From NCBI GenBank assembly GCA_946499275.1, contig CAMMRL010000003.1:16501-80500 (forward strand): DNA of 64,000 bases, written 5' to 3'. The notes under the pieces were generated by a model. It was not told where the DNA came from, ran no database searches, and saw only the letters and a list, made by a program, of their open reading frames with translations. This stretch comes from an uncultured Clostridia bacterium. GTDB taxonomy: Bacteria > Bacillota > Clostridia > Oscillospirales > Acutalibacteraceae. How positions within the stretch are numbered: the stretch's first letter is position 1; every line of letters starts with the position of its first letter. This document shows, piece after piece, positions 1 to 10,000 of the stretch. The translations under genes were made by a program, and so were the position numbers.

Positions 1-554
1 TGGACTTTACCGCGAATATGGAGCATCAGCTCGACGACGTGGATTCCGGCAAAAGTGACTGGGTGCAGACCCTCGACCATTTTTACCAGGGCTTTGCCCA
101 GACGTTGGAAAACGCTGAAAAGAATATGTCGGGGGAAAAGATCACCGTTCCGGACGAAGAAAGCGACGAGGTGTGCGAGCTCTGCGGGAGGAAAATGGTG
201 ATCAAGTCCGGAAGGTACGGCAAATTCCTCGCTTGTCCCGGGTATCCCGAATGCAAGAACACCAAGAAGATCGTGAAAGATACCGGCGGCGTCTGCCCGA
301 AATGCGGTGGGGCGATTATCGCCAAAAAGTCGAAAAACAACCGGGTCTTTTACGGTTGCTCGAATTATCCGCAGTGCGATTTCGTCACCTGGAACGAACC
401 GGCGCGAAAAATGTGCCCGCAGTGCGGCAAAAACCTGTTCAAGAAAAAAGGAAAGGCCGGCGGCCTGTTCTGCCTGACAGAAGGCTGCGGCTATTCCTCC
501 GATGAAAAGGAGGAAAAGGAACCGAAAGAGCAGGGAAACGGCGGCAAGAAATAA
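1..554 (+). CDS. topA: DNA topoisomerase I, C-terminal part (5' end outside window)
   Basis: Reading frame open from the left edge. It encodes the end of the type IA topoisomerase that relaxes negatively supercoiled DNA. The first residues (DFTANMEHQLDDV) match the end of the catalytic domain. Three C-terminal zinc ribbons follow, with Cys pairs in CELC, CPKC and CPQC and the typical 'GRYGKFLACPGYPECK' style of repeat. A Lys/Glu-rich tail closes the protein. The active-site Tyr lies upstream of the window. The gene ends 36 bp before trmFO, the usual topA-trmFO order of Firmicutes, so the two are probably cotranscribed. Confidence 0.95.
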   Translation, partial: DFTANMEHQLDDVDSGKSDWVQTLDHFYQGFAQTLENAEKNMSGEKITVPDEESDEVCELCGRKMVIKSGRYGKFLACPGYPECKNTKKIVKDTGGVCPKCGGAIIAKKSKNNRVFYGCSNYPQCDFVTWNEPARKMCPQCGKNLFKKKGKAGGLFCLTEGCGYSSDEKEEKEPKEQGNGGKK

Positions 555-590
555 GGTGCTCCCGTTTCTCAGGAAAGGATGTCCAACCCT

Positions 591-1988
591 ATGGAGGAAA
601 ACCGGATTCTGGTTGTCGGCGCGGGGCTGGCGGGATGTGAAGCGGCCTGGGCCGCCGCAAACGCGGGCGCTGACGTCGCTCTTGTTGAGATGAAGCCGGA
701 AAAATATACCCCCGCCCATCATGAAGAGGGGTTTGCGGAGCTAGTCTGTTCCAATTCCCTCAAAGCTCGGCGGCTGGACAGCGCGGCCGGTTTGCTCAAG
801 GAGGAGATGCGGCGGCTTGGTTCGGTATGTATGGAAGCGGCGGACGGCTGCAGTGTACCGGCGGGCGGCGCACTTGCAGTGGACCGGGACGAATTTTCAC
901 GCCGGGTGACCGAGCGCATCCTGTCCCATCCCCGCATTCGGGTGGAGCACCGGGAACTAACGGAACTCCCGGAAGACGGCGTTGTGGTGATCGCGACCGG
1001 CCCCCTTACGGCGGAGCCGCTGGCTTCCCGGCTGCGGGAGCTCTGCGGCGGTGCGTTGAGCTTCTATGACGCCGCGGCCCCGATAGTCGCTGCCGACAGT
1101 GTGGACCCTGGCTGCTCCTTCCGTGCGTCGCGGTACGGTAGGGACGGCGCCGGAGAGGACGGCGCGGTGGAGGGGGATTACATCAACTGCCCCTTGAACA
1201 AAGAGGAATACGAGATGTTCCAAGCCGCGCTGGTGGAGGCGGAAACCGCCCCCCTGCATGATTTCGATGCACCGGCGGCAGGAATGAAAGTGTACGAAGG
1301 CTGTATGCCCATTGAAGTATTGGCCAAACGCGGGCGGGATGCCATCCGTTTCGGACCGATGAAGCCGGTCGGCTTGCGGGACCCCCGTACCGGCCACCGC
1401 TCTTGGCCGGTGCTCCAGCTCCGGATGGAGAACGCGCAGGGGACCATGCTCAACCTGGTCGGCTTCCAGACCAATCTGAAATTCGGAGAACAGAAGCGGG
1501 TGTTCGGCATGATCCCGGCGCTGAAAAACGCGGAATTTCTCCGTTACGGCGTGATGCATCGGAATACTTTTCTCGACTCCCCCCGCCTGTTGGACGCAGG
1601 CTTCGGGTTCCGCACCCGGCCGGGGCTGTTTTTCGCCGGGCAGATGGCCGGGGTCGAAGGATACTCGCCTTCGATGGCGTCCGGTATCCTGGCGGGGATC
1701 AACGCGGTCCGAACCCTGCGCGGGGAGGAACCGTTCCGGCTGCCGAAGGATACGATGATCGGCGCGCTGGCTGGGTATATCAGCGATCCGGCAGTCCGGG
1801 ATTTCCAGCCGATGGGGGCGAATTTCGGGGTGCTTCCGCCGCTGGGGACGCCAATCCGGGATAAACGAAGGCGGTACGCCGCACTGTCGGCGCGGGCGCT
1901 GAAGAGCTTGGCGAAGGCGGCGAACGCGGCCGGCATCCCCCTTCGCCCCGGTACGCCTTGGGACGGAGAGGAAAACATCGACCAGTGA
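591..1988 (+). CDS. trmFO: methylenetetrahydrofolate-tRNA-(uracil-5-)-methyltransferase TrmFO
   Basis: FAD- and folate-dependent enzyme that makes m5U54 (ribothymidine) in the T-loop of tRNA. The dinucleotide-binding motif GAGLAG is at residues 10-15. Family signatures include the CSNSLK stretch, GFQTNLKFGEQKR and the C-terminal FAGQM-GVEGY-S-SG region. Length of about 465 residues is normal. An ATG also exists at 579, but it directly abuts the purine-rich AGGAAAGG at 571-578, which could not then serve as its ribosome binding site. The ATG at 591 has proper spacing and leaves the usual short N-terminus. Follows topA and precedes plsX. Confidence 0.95.
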   Translation: MEENRILVVGAGLAGCEAAWAAANAGADVALVEMKPEKYTPAHHEEGFAELVCSNSLKARRLDSAAGLLKEEMRRLGSVCMEAADGCSVPAGGALAVDRDEFSRRVTERILSHPRIRVEHRELTELPEDGVVVIATGPLTAEPLASRLRELCGGALSFYDAAAPIVAADSVDPGCSFRASRYGRDGAGEDGAVEGDYINCPLNKEEYEMFQAALVEAETAPLHDFDAPAAGMKVYEGCMPIEVLAKRGRDAIRFGPMKPVGLRDPRTGHRSWPVLQLRMENAQGTMLNLVGFQTNLKFGEQKRVFGMIPALKNAEFLRYGVMHRNTFLDSPRLLDAGFGFRTRPGLFFAGQMAGVEGYSPSMASGILAGINAVRTLRGEEPFRLPKDTMIGALAGYISDPAVRDFQPMGANFGVLPPLGTPIRDKRRRYAALSARALKSLAKAANAAGIPLRPGTPWDGEENIDQ

Positions 1989-2029
1989 GGGAGAAAGTCC
2001 GCTTTTGTACATAGAAAGGAAGGATCAGT

Positions 2030-3046
2030 ATGCGTGTAATTGTGGACGCTTTCGGCGGCGATAACGCCCCGCTCGAAATTATCAAGGGGGCGGCGCTCGC
2101 CGTCGCAGAGTATAAAGTGGAAGTGGTCCTTGTCGGCCGGGAGGATGAAATCCACCGCGTCGCCCGAGACAACGGCATTTCCTTGGACGGGATAACCGTC
2201 GTCGACGCGCCCGACGTGATCGGTATGGAGGACGAGCCGAAAAGCATATTAAAAGAACACAAAAACTGCTCGATGGCCGAGGGGCTCCGCCGTCTCGCGG
2301 CGGGCGAAGGGGACGCGTTTGTCAGTGCAGGAAGCACAGGCGCGCTGATTATGGGGGCAACCTTCCTAGTCAAACGGATCAAGGGGGTTTCCCGCGCCGC
2401 GCTCGCCCCGCTGATGCCGGGGGACAACGGTCCCTTTATGCTCATCGATTCGGGGGCGAACGCGGAGTGCCGGCCGGAGATGCTGCTGCAATTCGCCCAT
2501 ATGGGCAGCATTTATATGAGTAGTGTATTGGGCGGCGGCAAACCGGCCCGCGTGGGGCTGATCAACGTCGGCACCGAGGACACCAAAGGCGGCGAATTGC
2601 AGCACTCGGCGTTCGCCCTGCTGAAAGAAAGCGGCCTGAACTTTGTGGGAAACGTCGAAGCGCGGGATGTTCCCGCCAATGTGGCGGATGTGGTGGTGGC
2701 CGACGGCTTCACCGGGAACGTATTCCTCAAGACGATGGAGGGGACGGCCGATATCGTCATGCGGAATATCAAGGGACTCTTCCTCACCAACCTGCGCACC
2801 AAAATCGCGGCGCTGCTGGTCAAGCCCTACCTCAAAGGGTTCAAAAAGAAAATGGATACGTCCGAATACGGCGGCGCGCCGCTGCTCGGGGTTTGCAAGC
2901 CGGTGATCAAAACCCACGGCAATTCCAAAGCCCCTGCCGTGAAAAACGCGATCCGCGTGGCGGCGGAATTTGCCGAAAAAGGCGTGATTGAGCAGATTGC
3001 AGCGGCGGTGAAACCGGCTCCAAAAGGGGAAGGAATCGCCGAATAA
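2030..3046 (+). CDS. plsX: phosphate acyltransferase PlsX
   Basis: Converts acyl-ACP plus phosphate to acyl-phosphate, the donor used by PlsY for the first acylation of glycerol-3-phosphate. The protein begins MRVIVDAFGGDNAP, the diagnostic N-terminus. It also shows the MAEGLRRLAAGEGDAFVSAGSTGA segment (split family motif) and the GGAPLLGV block near the C-terminus. At 338 residues it is full length. An AGAAAGGAAGG ribosome binding site precedes the ATG. In Firmicutes plsX is normally followed by acpP and rnc; here the acpP position is taken by an unusual ACP-like ORF (3459-3680). Confidence 0.95.
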   Translation: MRVIVDAFGGDNAPLEIIKGAALAVAEYKVEVVLVGREDEIHRVARDNGISLDGITVVDAPDVIGMEDEPKSILKEHKNCSMAEGLRRLAAGEGDAFVSAGSTGALIMGATFLVKRIKGVSRAALAPLMPGDNGPFMLIDSGANAECRPEMLLQFAHMGSIYMSSVLGGGKPARVGLINVGTEDTKGGELQHSAFALLKESGLNFVGNVEARDVPANVADVVVADGFTGNVFLKTMEGTADIVMRNIKGLFLTNLRTKIAALLVKPYLKGFKKKMDTSEYGGAPLLGVCKPVIKTHGNSKAPAVKNAIRVAAEFAEKGVIEQIAAAVKPAPKGEGIAE

Positions 3047-3458
3047 CCGCAGTTTTTCCCGTCCGCGTGTTGCTTTTCGGGAAAATAAGGGTATCTTTGG
3101 ATTCCTTTGGATAAGCTTGTTTTCTCCTTCCAAAGACGGTAGGATGCAAGGGCAAACCCATAAAGGAGACCTGCCCGATGAGAGAAAAGCGGATAGAAAG
3201 CGGTGAACGGTTGGGCCTGCCTGCCAAGGGGCGCCGGGCTGGCTTTCGAGGGTAAGTCGTCTCGGAAGATCTCGGACAAGCCGCTGCGGGACTCAACCCG
3301 GGATGGCGATACACAGAGCGGGGAAGAGATCGACGGAGCGATTATGGCCGGGGAATGCCTTCGCGGCTTACTGTATCCGGCGGGCAGCTATCACAGATAG
3401 CGACAGGGTGTTTATTTGGATAGGGACGCTTCAGCCGGTGGAAAAGGAGTCGGAAATC
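3047..3458 (+). other. 412-bp gap between plsX and the ACP-like gene
   Basis: No recognisable gene. A 25-codon ORF at 3178-3255 has a good AAAGGAG ribosome binding site nine bases upstream of its ATG, but its product (MREKRIESGER...) resembles nothing I know. The gap is longer than usual for this tightly packed operon. I see no clear promoter or terminator. Confidence 0.4.
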
Positions 3459-3680
3459 ATGGTGCTGACGTTTGTGTGCCGTTATATTGAAGGGGTGATG
3501 GCGCTGTCGGAATGCGTTGAAATCACCGACCGTCTGGCCGATTGGAACATGGATGCGGACGATATTACGACTATGGCGGCCGTTCTGGAGGAGCATTTCG
3601 GCGTGGAGCTGCCGGAAGGCGAGGTTGCCGGATGGGAAACGGTGGAAGATGTGGTCGCCAGCGTGGGGGACCGATTGTGA
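3459..3680 (+). CDS. acyl-carrier-protein-like protein lacking the phosphopantetheine serine
   Basis: 73 residues, in the slot between plsX and rnc where acpP normally lies. The C-terminal half follows the ACP pattern: an acidic helix II (LEEHFGVELPEGE) and the TVEDVVASV helix IV. The DSL motif that carries 4'-phosphopantetheine is absent. Ungapped alignment on the helix-II Phe puts Ala33 (M-D-A-D-D-I) where Ser belongs, and there is no Ser anywhere from residue 29 to 68. It therefore cannot be a conventional acyl carrier. It may be a decayed acpP, or an ACP-fold protein with a binding role. The start is supported by AAGGAG nine bases upstream. The conventional acpP must lie elsewhere if this is the only copy here. 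Confidence 0.65.
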   Translation: MVLTFVCRYIEGVMALSECVEITDRLADWNMDADDITTMAAVLEEHFGVELPEGEVAGWETVEDVVASVGDRL

Positions 3681-3770
3681 CGGACGTCCCGGCTGGGGGC
3701 GGCTGAGACTGGGATCGGACGGTTGATTGCGGCAGCGGTACGCAATCTATAAGGAAAGGATTCGGAAGAA

Positions 3771-4472
3771 ATGGAGATAGCGGAAAACTATGCGGCGCTG
3801 ATGGACAAGCTGGGCTATACCTTTCAAAATCCCCGGCTGTTGGAAAACGCGCTGACTCATTCCTCGTTCGCTAATGAGCGGAAGGCGAGGGAATGCAAAA
3901 GCAACGAACGGCTGGAATTCCTGGGGGATTCGGTGCTGGGGATGGTGACGGCGGTTCACCTGTTCCATAAAGAAACCGGGCCGGAGGGGGAACTGACCAA
4001 GCTGCGGGCGGCGTTGGTATGTGAAAAAGCGCTGTTTTCCTACGCCAAGGAATTGGAGTTGGGCAAGTACCTGCGCCTGGGCAAGGGGGAAGCGCGCACC
4101 GGCGGGGCGGAACGCCCCTCTATCCTAGCCGATGCGTTTGAAGCGGTAACGGCGGCGATTTTTTTGGACGGCGGTATGGAAGCGGCCCGGACGTTTTTGC
4201 TTCCCTTCCTGATGAAGGAGCTGTCCAACCACCGCCGGCTGCATTTCAAGGATTATAAAACCACCCTCCAGGAGATCATCCAGCAAAACCCGGAAGAAAG
4301 GCTGGATTATGTCCTGACGGGCGAGAGCGGGCCGGATCATGACAAGACGTTCAAGGTGGAAGTGCACCTGAATTCCAACGTGATCGGCAAAGGCCGCGGC
4401 CGCAGCAAAAAGGAAGCCGAACAACAGGCGGCGCGTGAGGCGCTTCAACTGATGGGTTACGGCGACAAATAA
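3771..4472 (+). CDS. rnc: ribonuclease III
   Basis: Double-stranded RNA endonuclease for rRNA and mRNA processing. The signature NERLEFLGDSVL is at residues 45-56, carrying the Mg2+-binding Glu/Asp residues. The second acidic set (DAFEAVTAAIFLDGG) lies near residue 120. A double-stranded RNA-binding domain occupies roughly residues 160-230 and ends in KKEAEQQAAREAL. The 233-residue length is standard. The ribosome binding site AAGGAAAGG lies upstream. In most relatives smc follows directly; here a GNAT gene, lrgAB and a repeat array intervene. Confidence 0.95.
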   Translation: MEIAENYAALMDKLGYTFQNPRLLENALTHSSFANERKARECKSNERLEFLGDSVLGMVTAVHLFHKETGPEGELTKLRAALVCEKALFSYAKELELGKYLRLGKGEARTGGAERPSILADAFEAVTAAIFLDGGMEAARTFLLPFLMKELSNHRRLHFKDYKTTLQEIIQQNPEERLDYVLTGESGPDHDKTFKVEVHLNSNVIGKGRGRSKKEAEQQAAREALQLMGYGDK

Positions 4473-4516
4473 ATAACGCAGGACGGACGGCATCCAAGAG
4501 AGGGGGGGATTGTCTG

Positions 4517-5137
4517 GTGGCTGGCTTGTCGACAAGCAGTATGCAAACGTCCCGTTTGGATACAGGCGGCTTGCGGACCGAGCGGCTGCTGCTCCGGCGT
4601 TTCCGGGCGGCGGACTGGCCGGATTTGTACCGGTATCTATCGGACGAAACCGTGGTCCGGTACGAACCGTATGATACCTATACGGAAAAAGAATGCCGCA
4701 AGGAGGCGGCGGCGCGAGCGCGGGACGACAGCTTCATCGCGGTATGTCTCAAGGAGGAAGGCGGACCGATGGTCGGCAACCTGTACTTTGCCCCACGGGA
4801 GTATGAAACGTGGGAGATCGGCTTCGTATTCGCCGCGCGGTATCAGGGGAAGGGGTACGCGTACGAGAGCGCCTGCGCCCTGATGGAATATGCCTTTGCA
4901 CAAAGACGGGTAAGGCGGATTATTGCCGTATGCAACCCGGAAAATACCGCTTCCTGGCGCCTTTTGGAAAGGCTGGGACTGCGGCGGGAAGGGTGCCTCC
5001 AGCAGGACCGCTGGTTCAAAAGGGACCGGGAAGGCCGCCCGCTTTGGCAGGATACGTGCGAATACGGCGTTTTGCGGGACGAATGGCTGAATAGGATGAA
5101 TAAACGGGCGGAATGCGCGCCCGTGGGCGAAATCTAG
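4517..5137 (+). CDS. GNAT-family N-acetyltransferase (RimJ/RimL type)
   Basis: About 206 residues. The N-terminal LRTERLLLRRFRAADWPDLYRYL segment (split signature) is characteristic of the RimJ/RimL subgroup, which acetylates protein N-termini or small amines using acetyl-CoA. The acetyl-CoA loop is seen as the YQGKGYAYE block near residue 115, followed by the VCNPENTASWRLLERLGLRREG segment typical of the fold. Start is GTG behind AGGGGGG; an ATG at 4541 is a weaker alternative. Substrate unknown. It sits between rnc and lrgA and may be read through from rnc. Confidence 0.8.
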   Translation: MAGLSTSSMQTSRLDTGGLRTERLLLRRFRAADWPDLYRYLSDETVVRYEPYDTYTEKECRKEAAARARDDSFIAVCLKEEGGPMVGNLYFAPREYETWEIGFVFAARYQGKGYAYESACALMEYAFAQRRVRRIIAVCNPENTASWRLLERLGLRREGCLQQDRWFKRDREGRPLWQDTCEYGVLRDEWLNRMNKRAECAPVGEI

Positions 5138-5169
5138 CCGTTATTTTTGAAAAGAGAGGTCGGGACCCA

Positions 5170-5700
5170 GTGGTAAACCCGGAAACTTCGATACAATCTC
5201 AAGAAAACGCTGTCGTGCAGCCGGATGAAGAGACGCCGGCCTGCCCGGCTTCCGCTGGCCGAAAGGGGTGGAAGATCCTCCGGCAGATTGGAACGGTGCT
5301 TTCCGTATGTTTGCTGGCACAGGGGATTGCCGCCTTGCTGCCGGTTCCGTTCCCGGCGAGCGTTATCGGCATGGTGCTGCTGTTCCTTCTGCTGCTGTCA
5401 AAGGCGATACGGCCCCACCATCTCCAGGAGAAAGCGGGGTTCCTTGTGGAGAATATGGCCTTCTTTTTCATCCCGGTAGGGGTGGAGATCATGCAATATT
5501 TTCATCTGCTCAAGGACAGCTGGCTGCCGTTTCTGGCGGTATGTCTTCTCACTACGGTGATCACCTTTGCTGCCACGGCATTCACCGTGCGGGGGGTGGC
5601 GGCGCTGCAGGAACACCTGTCGGCGCGCAGAGCGGGCAACGCCGCTGTTTCTCCCACCTCGGAAATTGCCGCCGGAGAGGAGGGGGACGGCGATGCTTAA
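5170..5700 (+). CDS. lrgA: CidA/LrgA family holin-like membrane protein
   Basis: Small integral membrane protein of the CidA/LrgA family. In staphylococci the family modulates murein hydrolase activity, and in other bacteria it is linked to overflow-metabolite transport. A 30-40 residue hydrophilic N-terminus is followed by about four hydrophobic segments, including LLPVPFPASVIGMVLLFLLLL and the FFFIPVGVEIMQYF motif. GTG at 5170 is preferred because AGAGAGG lies about ten bases upstream; an in-frame start at 5113 would overlap the GNAT gene. The 3' end overlaps lrgB by eight bases, so the pair is translationally coupled. Confidence 0.85.
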   Translation: MVNPETSIQSQENAVVQPDEETPACPASAGRKGWKILRQIGTVLSVCLLAQGIAALLPVPFPASVIGMVLLFLLLLSKAIRPHHLQEKAGFLVENMAFFFIPVGVEIMQYFHLLKDSWLPFLAVCLLTTVITFAATAFTVRGVAALQEHLSARRAGNAAVSPTSEIAAGEEGDGDA

Positions 5701-6376
5701 AGCGATCACTTCTTCGCCGCTTTTCGGCATTGTGCTATGCATTGCCGCTTTTGAGCTGGGCGTCTGGCTCCAGAAACGGCTGAAAACGCCGCTGTGCAAT
5801 CCGCTGCTCATTGCGGTGGCGTTGATCATTGCCCTGCTCCACGCGCTTCAGATTCCTTTTGAGGACTTCAACCGGGGCGGGGAATTGGTTTCTCTATTCC
5901 TAGCCCCGGCCACGGCGGTGCTGGCCCTGTCTATTTACAGCCAGCTGGAAGTACTGAAAAAGCATTTCCTGCCGGTTTTAGCGGGATGCCTGGCCGGTTC
6001 GTTGACTTCGATGGCCAGCGTATTCGGGCTGTGCAAGTTATTCGGGCTGGATAAAGCGCTGACCGTTTCGCTCTTGCCGAAATCCGTCACCACCCCGATT
6101 GCGATCGGGATAGCCGAAGCACACGGAGGGATCCGCGCAGTCACGGTAGCGGCGGTGATTATAACCGGCGTAATCGGCGCGATCGCTGCGCCTGCGCTGG
6201 TAAGGCTTTTCCGGATAAAGAATCCGGTGGAAGCGGGGACGGCCATCGGAGCCTGCAGCCACGCTGTGGGGACGACCAAAGCGATGGAGATGGGGGAAAT
6301 CCAGGGAGCAATGAGCAGTATTGCCATCGGCGTTTCCGGGTTGCTTACGGTACTGCTCTCTCTCTTCCTGCCCTGA
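5693..6376 (+). CDS. lrgB: LrgB family membrane protein
   Basis: Partner of LrgA, 227 residues with six or more hydrophobic segments. Family hallmarks are NPLLIAVALI, the LLPKSVTTPIAIGIAE stretch and the GACSHAVGTTKAMEMGE motif near the C-terminus. The ATG lies inside the last codons of lrgA (ATGCTTAA overlap), so both are made from one message. No LytSR-type two-component system is visible nearby, so control of the pair is unknown. CidB-type annotation would be equally valid by sequence. Confidence 0.88.
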   Translation: MLKAITSSPLFGIVLCIAAFELGVWLQKRLKTPLCNPLLIAVALIIALLHALQIPFEDFNRGGELVSLFLAPATAVLALSIYSQLEVLKKHFLPVLAGCLAGSLTSMASVFGLCKLFGLDKALTVSLLPKSVTTPIAIGIAEAHGGIRAVTVAAVIITGVIGAIAAPALVRLFRIKNPVEAGTAIGACSHAVGTTKAMEMGEIQGAMSSIAIGVSGLLTVLLSLFLP

Positions 6377-6420
6377 CCGACCGGCCCTTTCAAAAGCTTG
6401 ATCAGCTGTGGAGGGCTTTT

Positions 6421-6776
6421 ACAGGCGGAGTTTTCCACAAAAACGGTCTTGGGGTGGAAAAATGTGAAATTGGTGGACAGGCAGAAGCCGCCTGCCGTTC
6501 AGGCATAAATGGCGTATATCCGGCGATAAATTGCCGGCCTTCCCGGTCGTATTCCGTGTGGATACAGCGACTTTTCCACAAAACCGGGCTTCAGGTGGAA
6601 AAATGTGAAATTCGTGAAAAGGCGAATTCCGCCTGTGAAACATGCAGGATATGCCTGTGAAACACAAAAGGAGCGGTGCGAAAAGGGAGCAAAATCCGTG
6701 AAAACACAGCGACTTTTCCACAAAATCGGGCTTCAGGTGGAAAAATGTGAAATTCGTGAAAAGGCGTAAAACGCCT
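6421..6776 (+). repeat. three-copy tandem repeat array, unit about 142 bp
   Basis: Three copies of a conserved core of about 61 bp begin near 6421, 6564 and 6706, i.e. at a period of 142-143 bp. Copies 2 and 3 are nearly identical; copy 1 is diverged. Each core contains TTTTCCAC and, 15 bases on, GTGGAAAA (a perfect 8-bp inverted repeat), then ATGTGAAATT, and ends with a short GGCG...CGCC hairpin. TTTTCCACA fits the loose DnaA-box consensus TTWTNCACA. No ORF is convincing in the array. It lies between lrgB and smc. Confidence 0.75.
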
Positions 6777-7069
6777 ATGATTATCGCAAGGCAGCCGGCC
6801 TATCCCCGGCGTGAAAAGCGACGAAAAATCGGATATACCACCGAGAAGACGACGTCAGCAATGTAAAAAGTGACAAGATCTGCTTTTACCTGTCCGAGAT
6901 GGAAAAGGTATGCGCGGAAAAAGAGATATCCAAAATTTACGAGTTTCCTCCGTAACCTTACATACCATCCTCTGGATTCTCCAAATCGGGAATAATATCC
7001 ATTCGTAAATATACAGTAAATGCCGTAACCACACGATGACAACGCTATTTTTGGGAGGTATTCACCCCT
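6777..7069 (+). other. smc upstream region
   Basis: About 290 bp with no gene. An imperfect inverted repeat built on GTAAAA and TTTTAC lies near 6868-6890. I found no strong promoter. A GGGAGG ribosome binding site precedes the smc ATG. Confidence 0.4.
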
Positions 7070-10000
7070 ATGATACTCAAATCCCTGGAACTGCAGGGCT
7101 TCAAATCCTTTCCCGACAAAACGGTGCTGACTTTCGGCCAGGGGATGACCGCGGTGGTCGGCCCCAACGGCAGCGGAAAATCGAATATCAGCGACGCAAT
7201 CCGTTGGGTGCTCGGCGAACAGTCTACGAAAAGCCTGCGCGGCTCCAAGATGGAGGACGTCATCTTCAACGGTACGGCCAGCCGGCGCGGCGTTGGCTTT
7301 GCGGAGGTCTCGCTGGTGATCGACAACACGGCCCGCCGGCTGGACTACGACAACGACGAGGTAAAGGTCACCCGCCGATATTACCGCTCGGGGGAGAGCG
7401 AATACCTCCTGGGCGGGGCGACCGTCCGTCTGAAGGACGTGCAGATGCTGTTTATGGATACCGGGCTTGGCCGGGATGGGTATTCCATCATCGGCCAAGG
7501 GCGGATCGGGGACATCGTCGCCTCCAAGTCGGAGGAACGGCGGGAAATTTTTGAGGAAGCCGCCGGGATTGCAAAATACCGATACCGCAAAAATGAAGCG
7601 GAGCGCCGTCTGAACGCCGCGGAGGACAACTTACTCCGCCTGCGGGACATCCTGCAGGAGCTGGAGGAACGGGTCGGCCCTCTGGCCCAGCAGGCGGAAA
7701 AGGCGAAGAAGTTCTTAGAATACGCCGGGGAAAAGAAGGAACTGGAAATCGGTCTTTGGCTCCATACCCTTGAAGCTTCGCGGGAATCGCTGCGGGGGCT
7801 GAACTCCAAGCTGGAGCTTGCCCGCACCCAGTACGACGGGGCGGGGGACGCGATCGACGAGCAGGAGGCGGAGATTGAACGGATCGCCCAGGCAGCCCAG
7901 CAGATCGCGGTGGAAATCGAGGAAGTCCGACGCGGGGCGCAGGCGCTGGAGGAAGAAGCCGCCCGCTGCGACGGGGACGCGGCCGTGCTGCGCAACGACA
8001 TTTACCACAACACCGACAACATCGCCCGCCTGCAGGAAGAAATCGAGCAGTCCCGCGCCGGCGGGCAGGAGTTCGACCGGGAGATCGCCCGCCTTCTCGA
8101 CGAAGCGGAGGAGAAGAAAACCGGCATCGCCGCGGCGGAGACCGAGCGGCTCGCGCTTAGCGAACGGCTGGAAGGGCTTTCCCGTTCCAGCGACGAGGTA
8201 TCCGGCCAAATGGAGATTTTGTCGAAGCAGGCGTCGGACATCGCGTTGAAGATCGCGGACATCCGGGTGAAAGGCGTGACCAGCGAATCCTCCCTGCAAG
8301 AGATCACGCTGCGGCTGTCCCAGCTTACCGCCGGGATCGCGCTGCGCACCTCGCAGAACGAGACGGCGAAAAGGGAAGCGGCGGAGTGCGCCGAAGCCCT
8401 GCACGCCTGCGAGGAGAAGGTGGAAAGCCTGCAGAACGCCGTGAAGGGCTACGAGCTGCGGTACCAGTCCCGCGCCGCCCGGCTGGAGACGGCCAAGCAG
8501 GAGATGGATCGGTTGGGGTTGGACGCGGAGGAAAAACGCCGCCGCGCCCGGCTGTTGACCGACTTGGAACGCAATATGGAGGGCTTTACCAACAGCGTAA
8601 AGACCATCATGCGGCAGGCCGAGCGGGGAGCGCTGCGGGGCGTCCGCGGCCCAGTGACCCGCCTGATTGAGACGGCGGCGGACACCGCCCTTGCGGTGGA
8701 AACCGCCCTGGGCGCCGCTACCCAGAACATCGTGGTGGAAACGGAGGATAACGCCAAACGGGCGATCCAATATCTCAAGGAGAACAACGGCGGGCGGGCC
8801 ACTTTCCTTCCCCTCTCTTCGGTGAAGGGGAACCTTCTTTCCGAACCGGGGCTTCCGGCGGAACCGGGCTTTGTTGGGATTGCCGCGGAGCTGGTAAAAT
8901 ACGCGCCGGAATACGAGGGCGTGGTGCGCAGCCTGCTGGGCCGCACCGCTGTGGCGGAGGATATGGACTACGCCGTGGCGATCGCCCGCAAATACCACTA
9001 CCGTTTCCGCGTGGTCACTTTGGACGGCCAGGTGGTGAACGCCGGCGGCTCGATGACCGGCGGGTCCAGCGTGAAGAACGCGGGCCTTCTCTCCCGCCGG
9101 GCGGAGATCGAGAAGATCGAGACGCAGGCCGCGGCTCTTGTCGCGAAGGCGGAGCAGGCGCGCGAGACGTGGAAGGCCGCCGGGCAGGAAGCTTCCGCCG
9201 CTGAAGCCGCCTTGAGCGGCACCCGCGGGGAGCTCGCCACCGCGCAGGAGGACCGCATCCGGTTCGAAGCAGAGCTCCGCCGCCTGAGCGAGCAGGCTGA
9301 AGCCGGCGAACAGGCGATGAAGGAAGCCGCTGCCGAAATCGAGGAATTGGGAAAGCGGGCGGAAGAATGCCGCCGTATTGCCGCCGAAGCGGAGGAAGAA
9401 GCTGCCCGCGCCGGGGAAGAAAAAGCGGCGGTCGAGCGGCAACTCGCCACCCTTACCGGCGGCCGGCAGGAGCTGGCCGAACAGCGGGAAGCTTTGTCCG
9501 CCCAGGTGACGGAGAATAAGCTGCGGGTGCTGACGCTGCATAAGGAGATCGAGGCATCCCACGCGGCGGTGGAAACGCTGCGCGCCCGGCAGGCGGACGC
9601 CGCCGGCCGGGAAGAGACGCTACGCGCCCGGATCGCGGAGTTGGAGCAGGATAATACAGAGATTGAAAACCGGATTGCGGCGCTGGCGGAACAAGCGGCC
9701 GAACGCCGCGCCCGCGCCGCCCAGACCGCCGGGCAGGTAGAGACGTTGATTGCGCGCCGTGCCGAAGGGGAACAAAAGCAGACCGAACTCCGCCGTCTGG
9801 CCAGGGAAAAAGCGGACGAACGGGAACAGGCCGGCCGGGAGGTTGTCCGCCTGGAGGAAAAGGTCGCCGCCATCGAAAAGGAAAGCGACGACGTGATCCG
9901 CCGGCTGTACGAGGAATACGAGCTCACCCGCATGGAAGCGGAAGCCGCCGCCAAGCCGATTGAGGACGCGGGGAAGGCTAACCGTCGGTTAAGCGAACTG

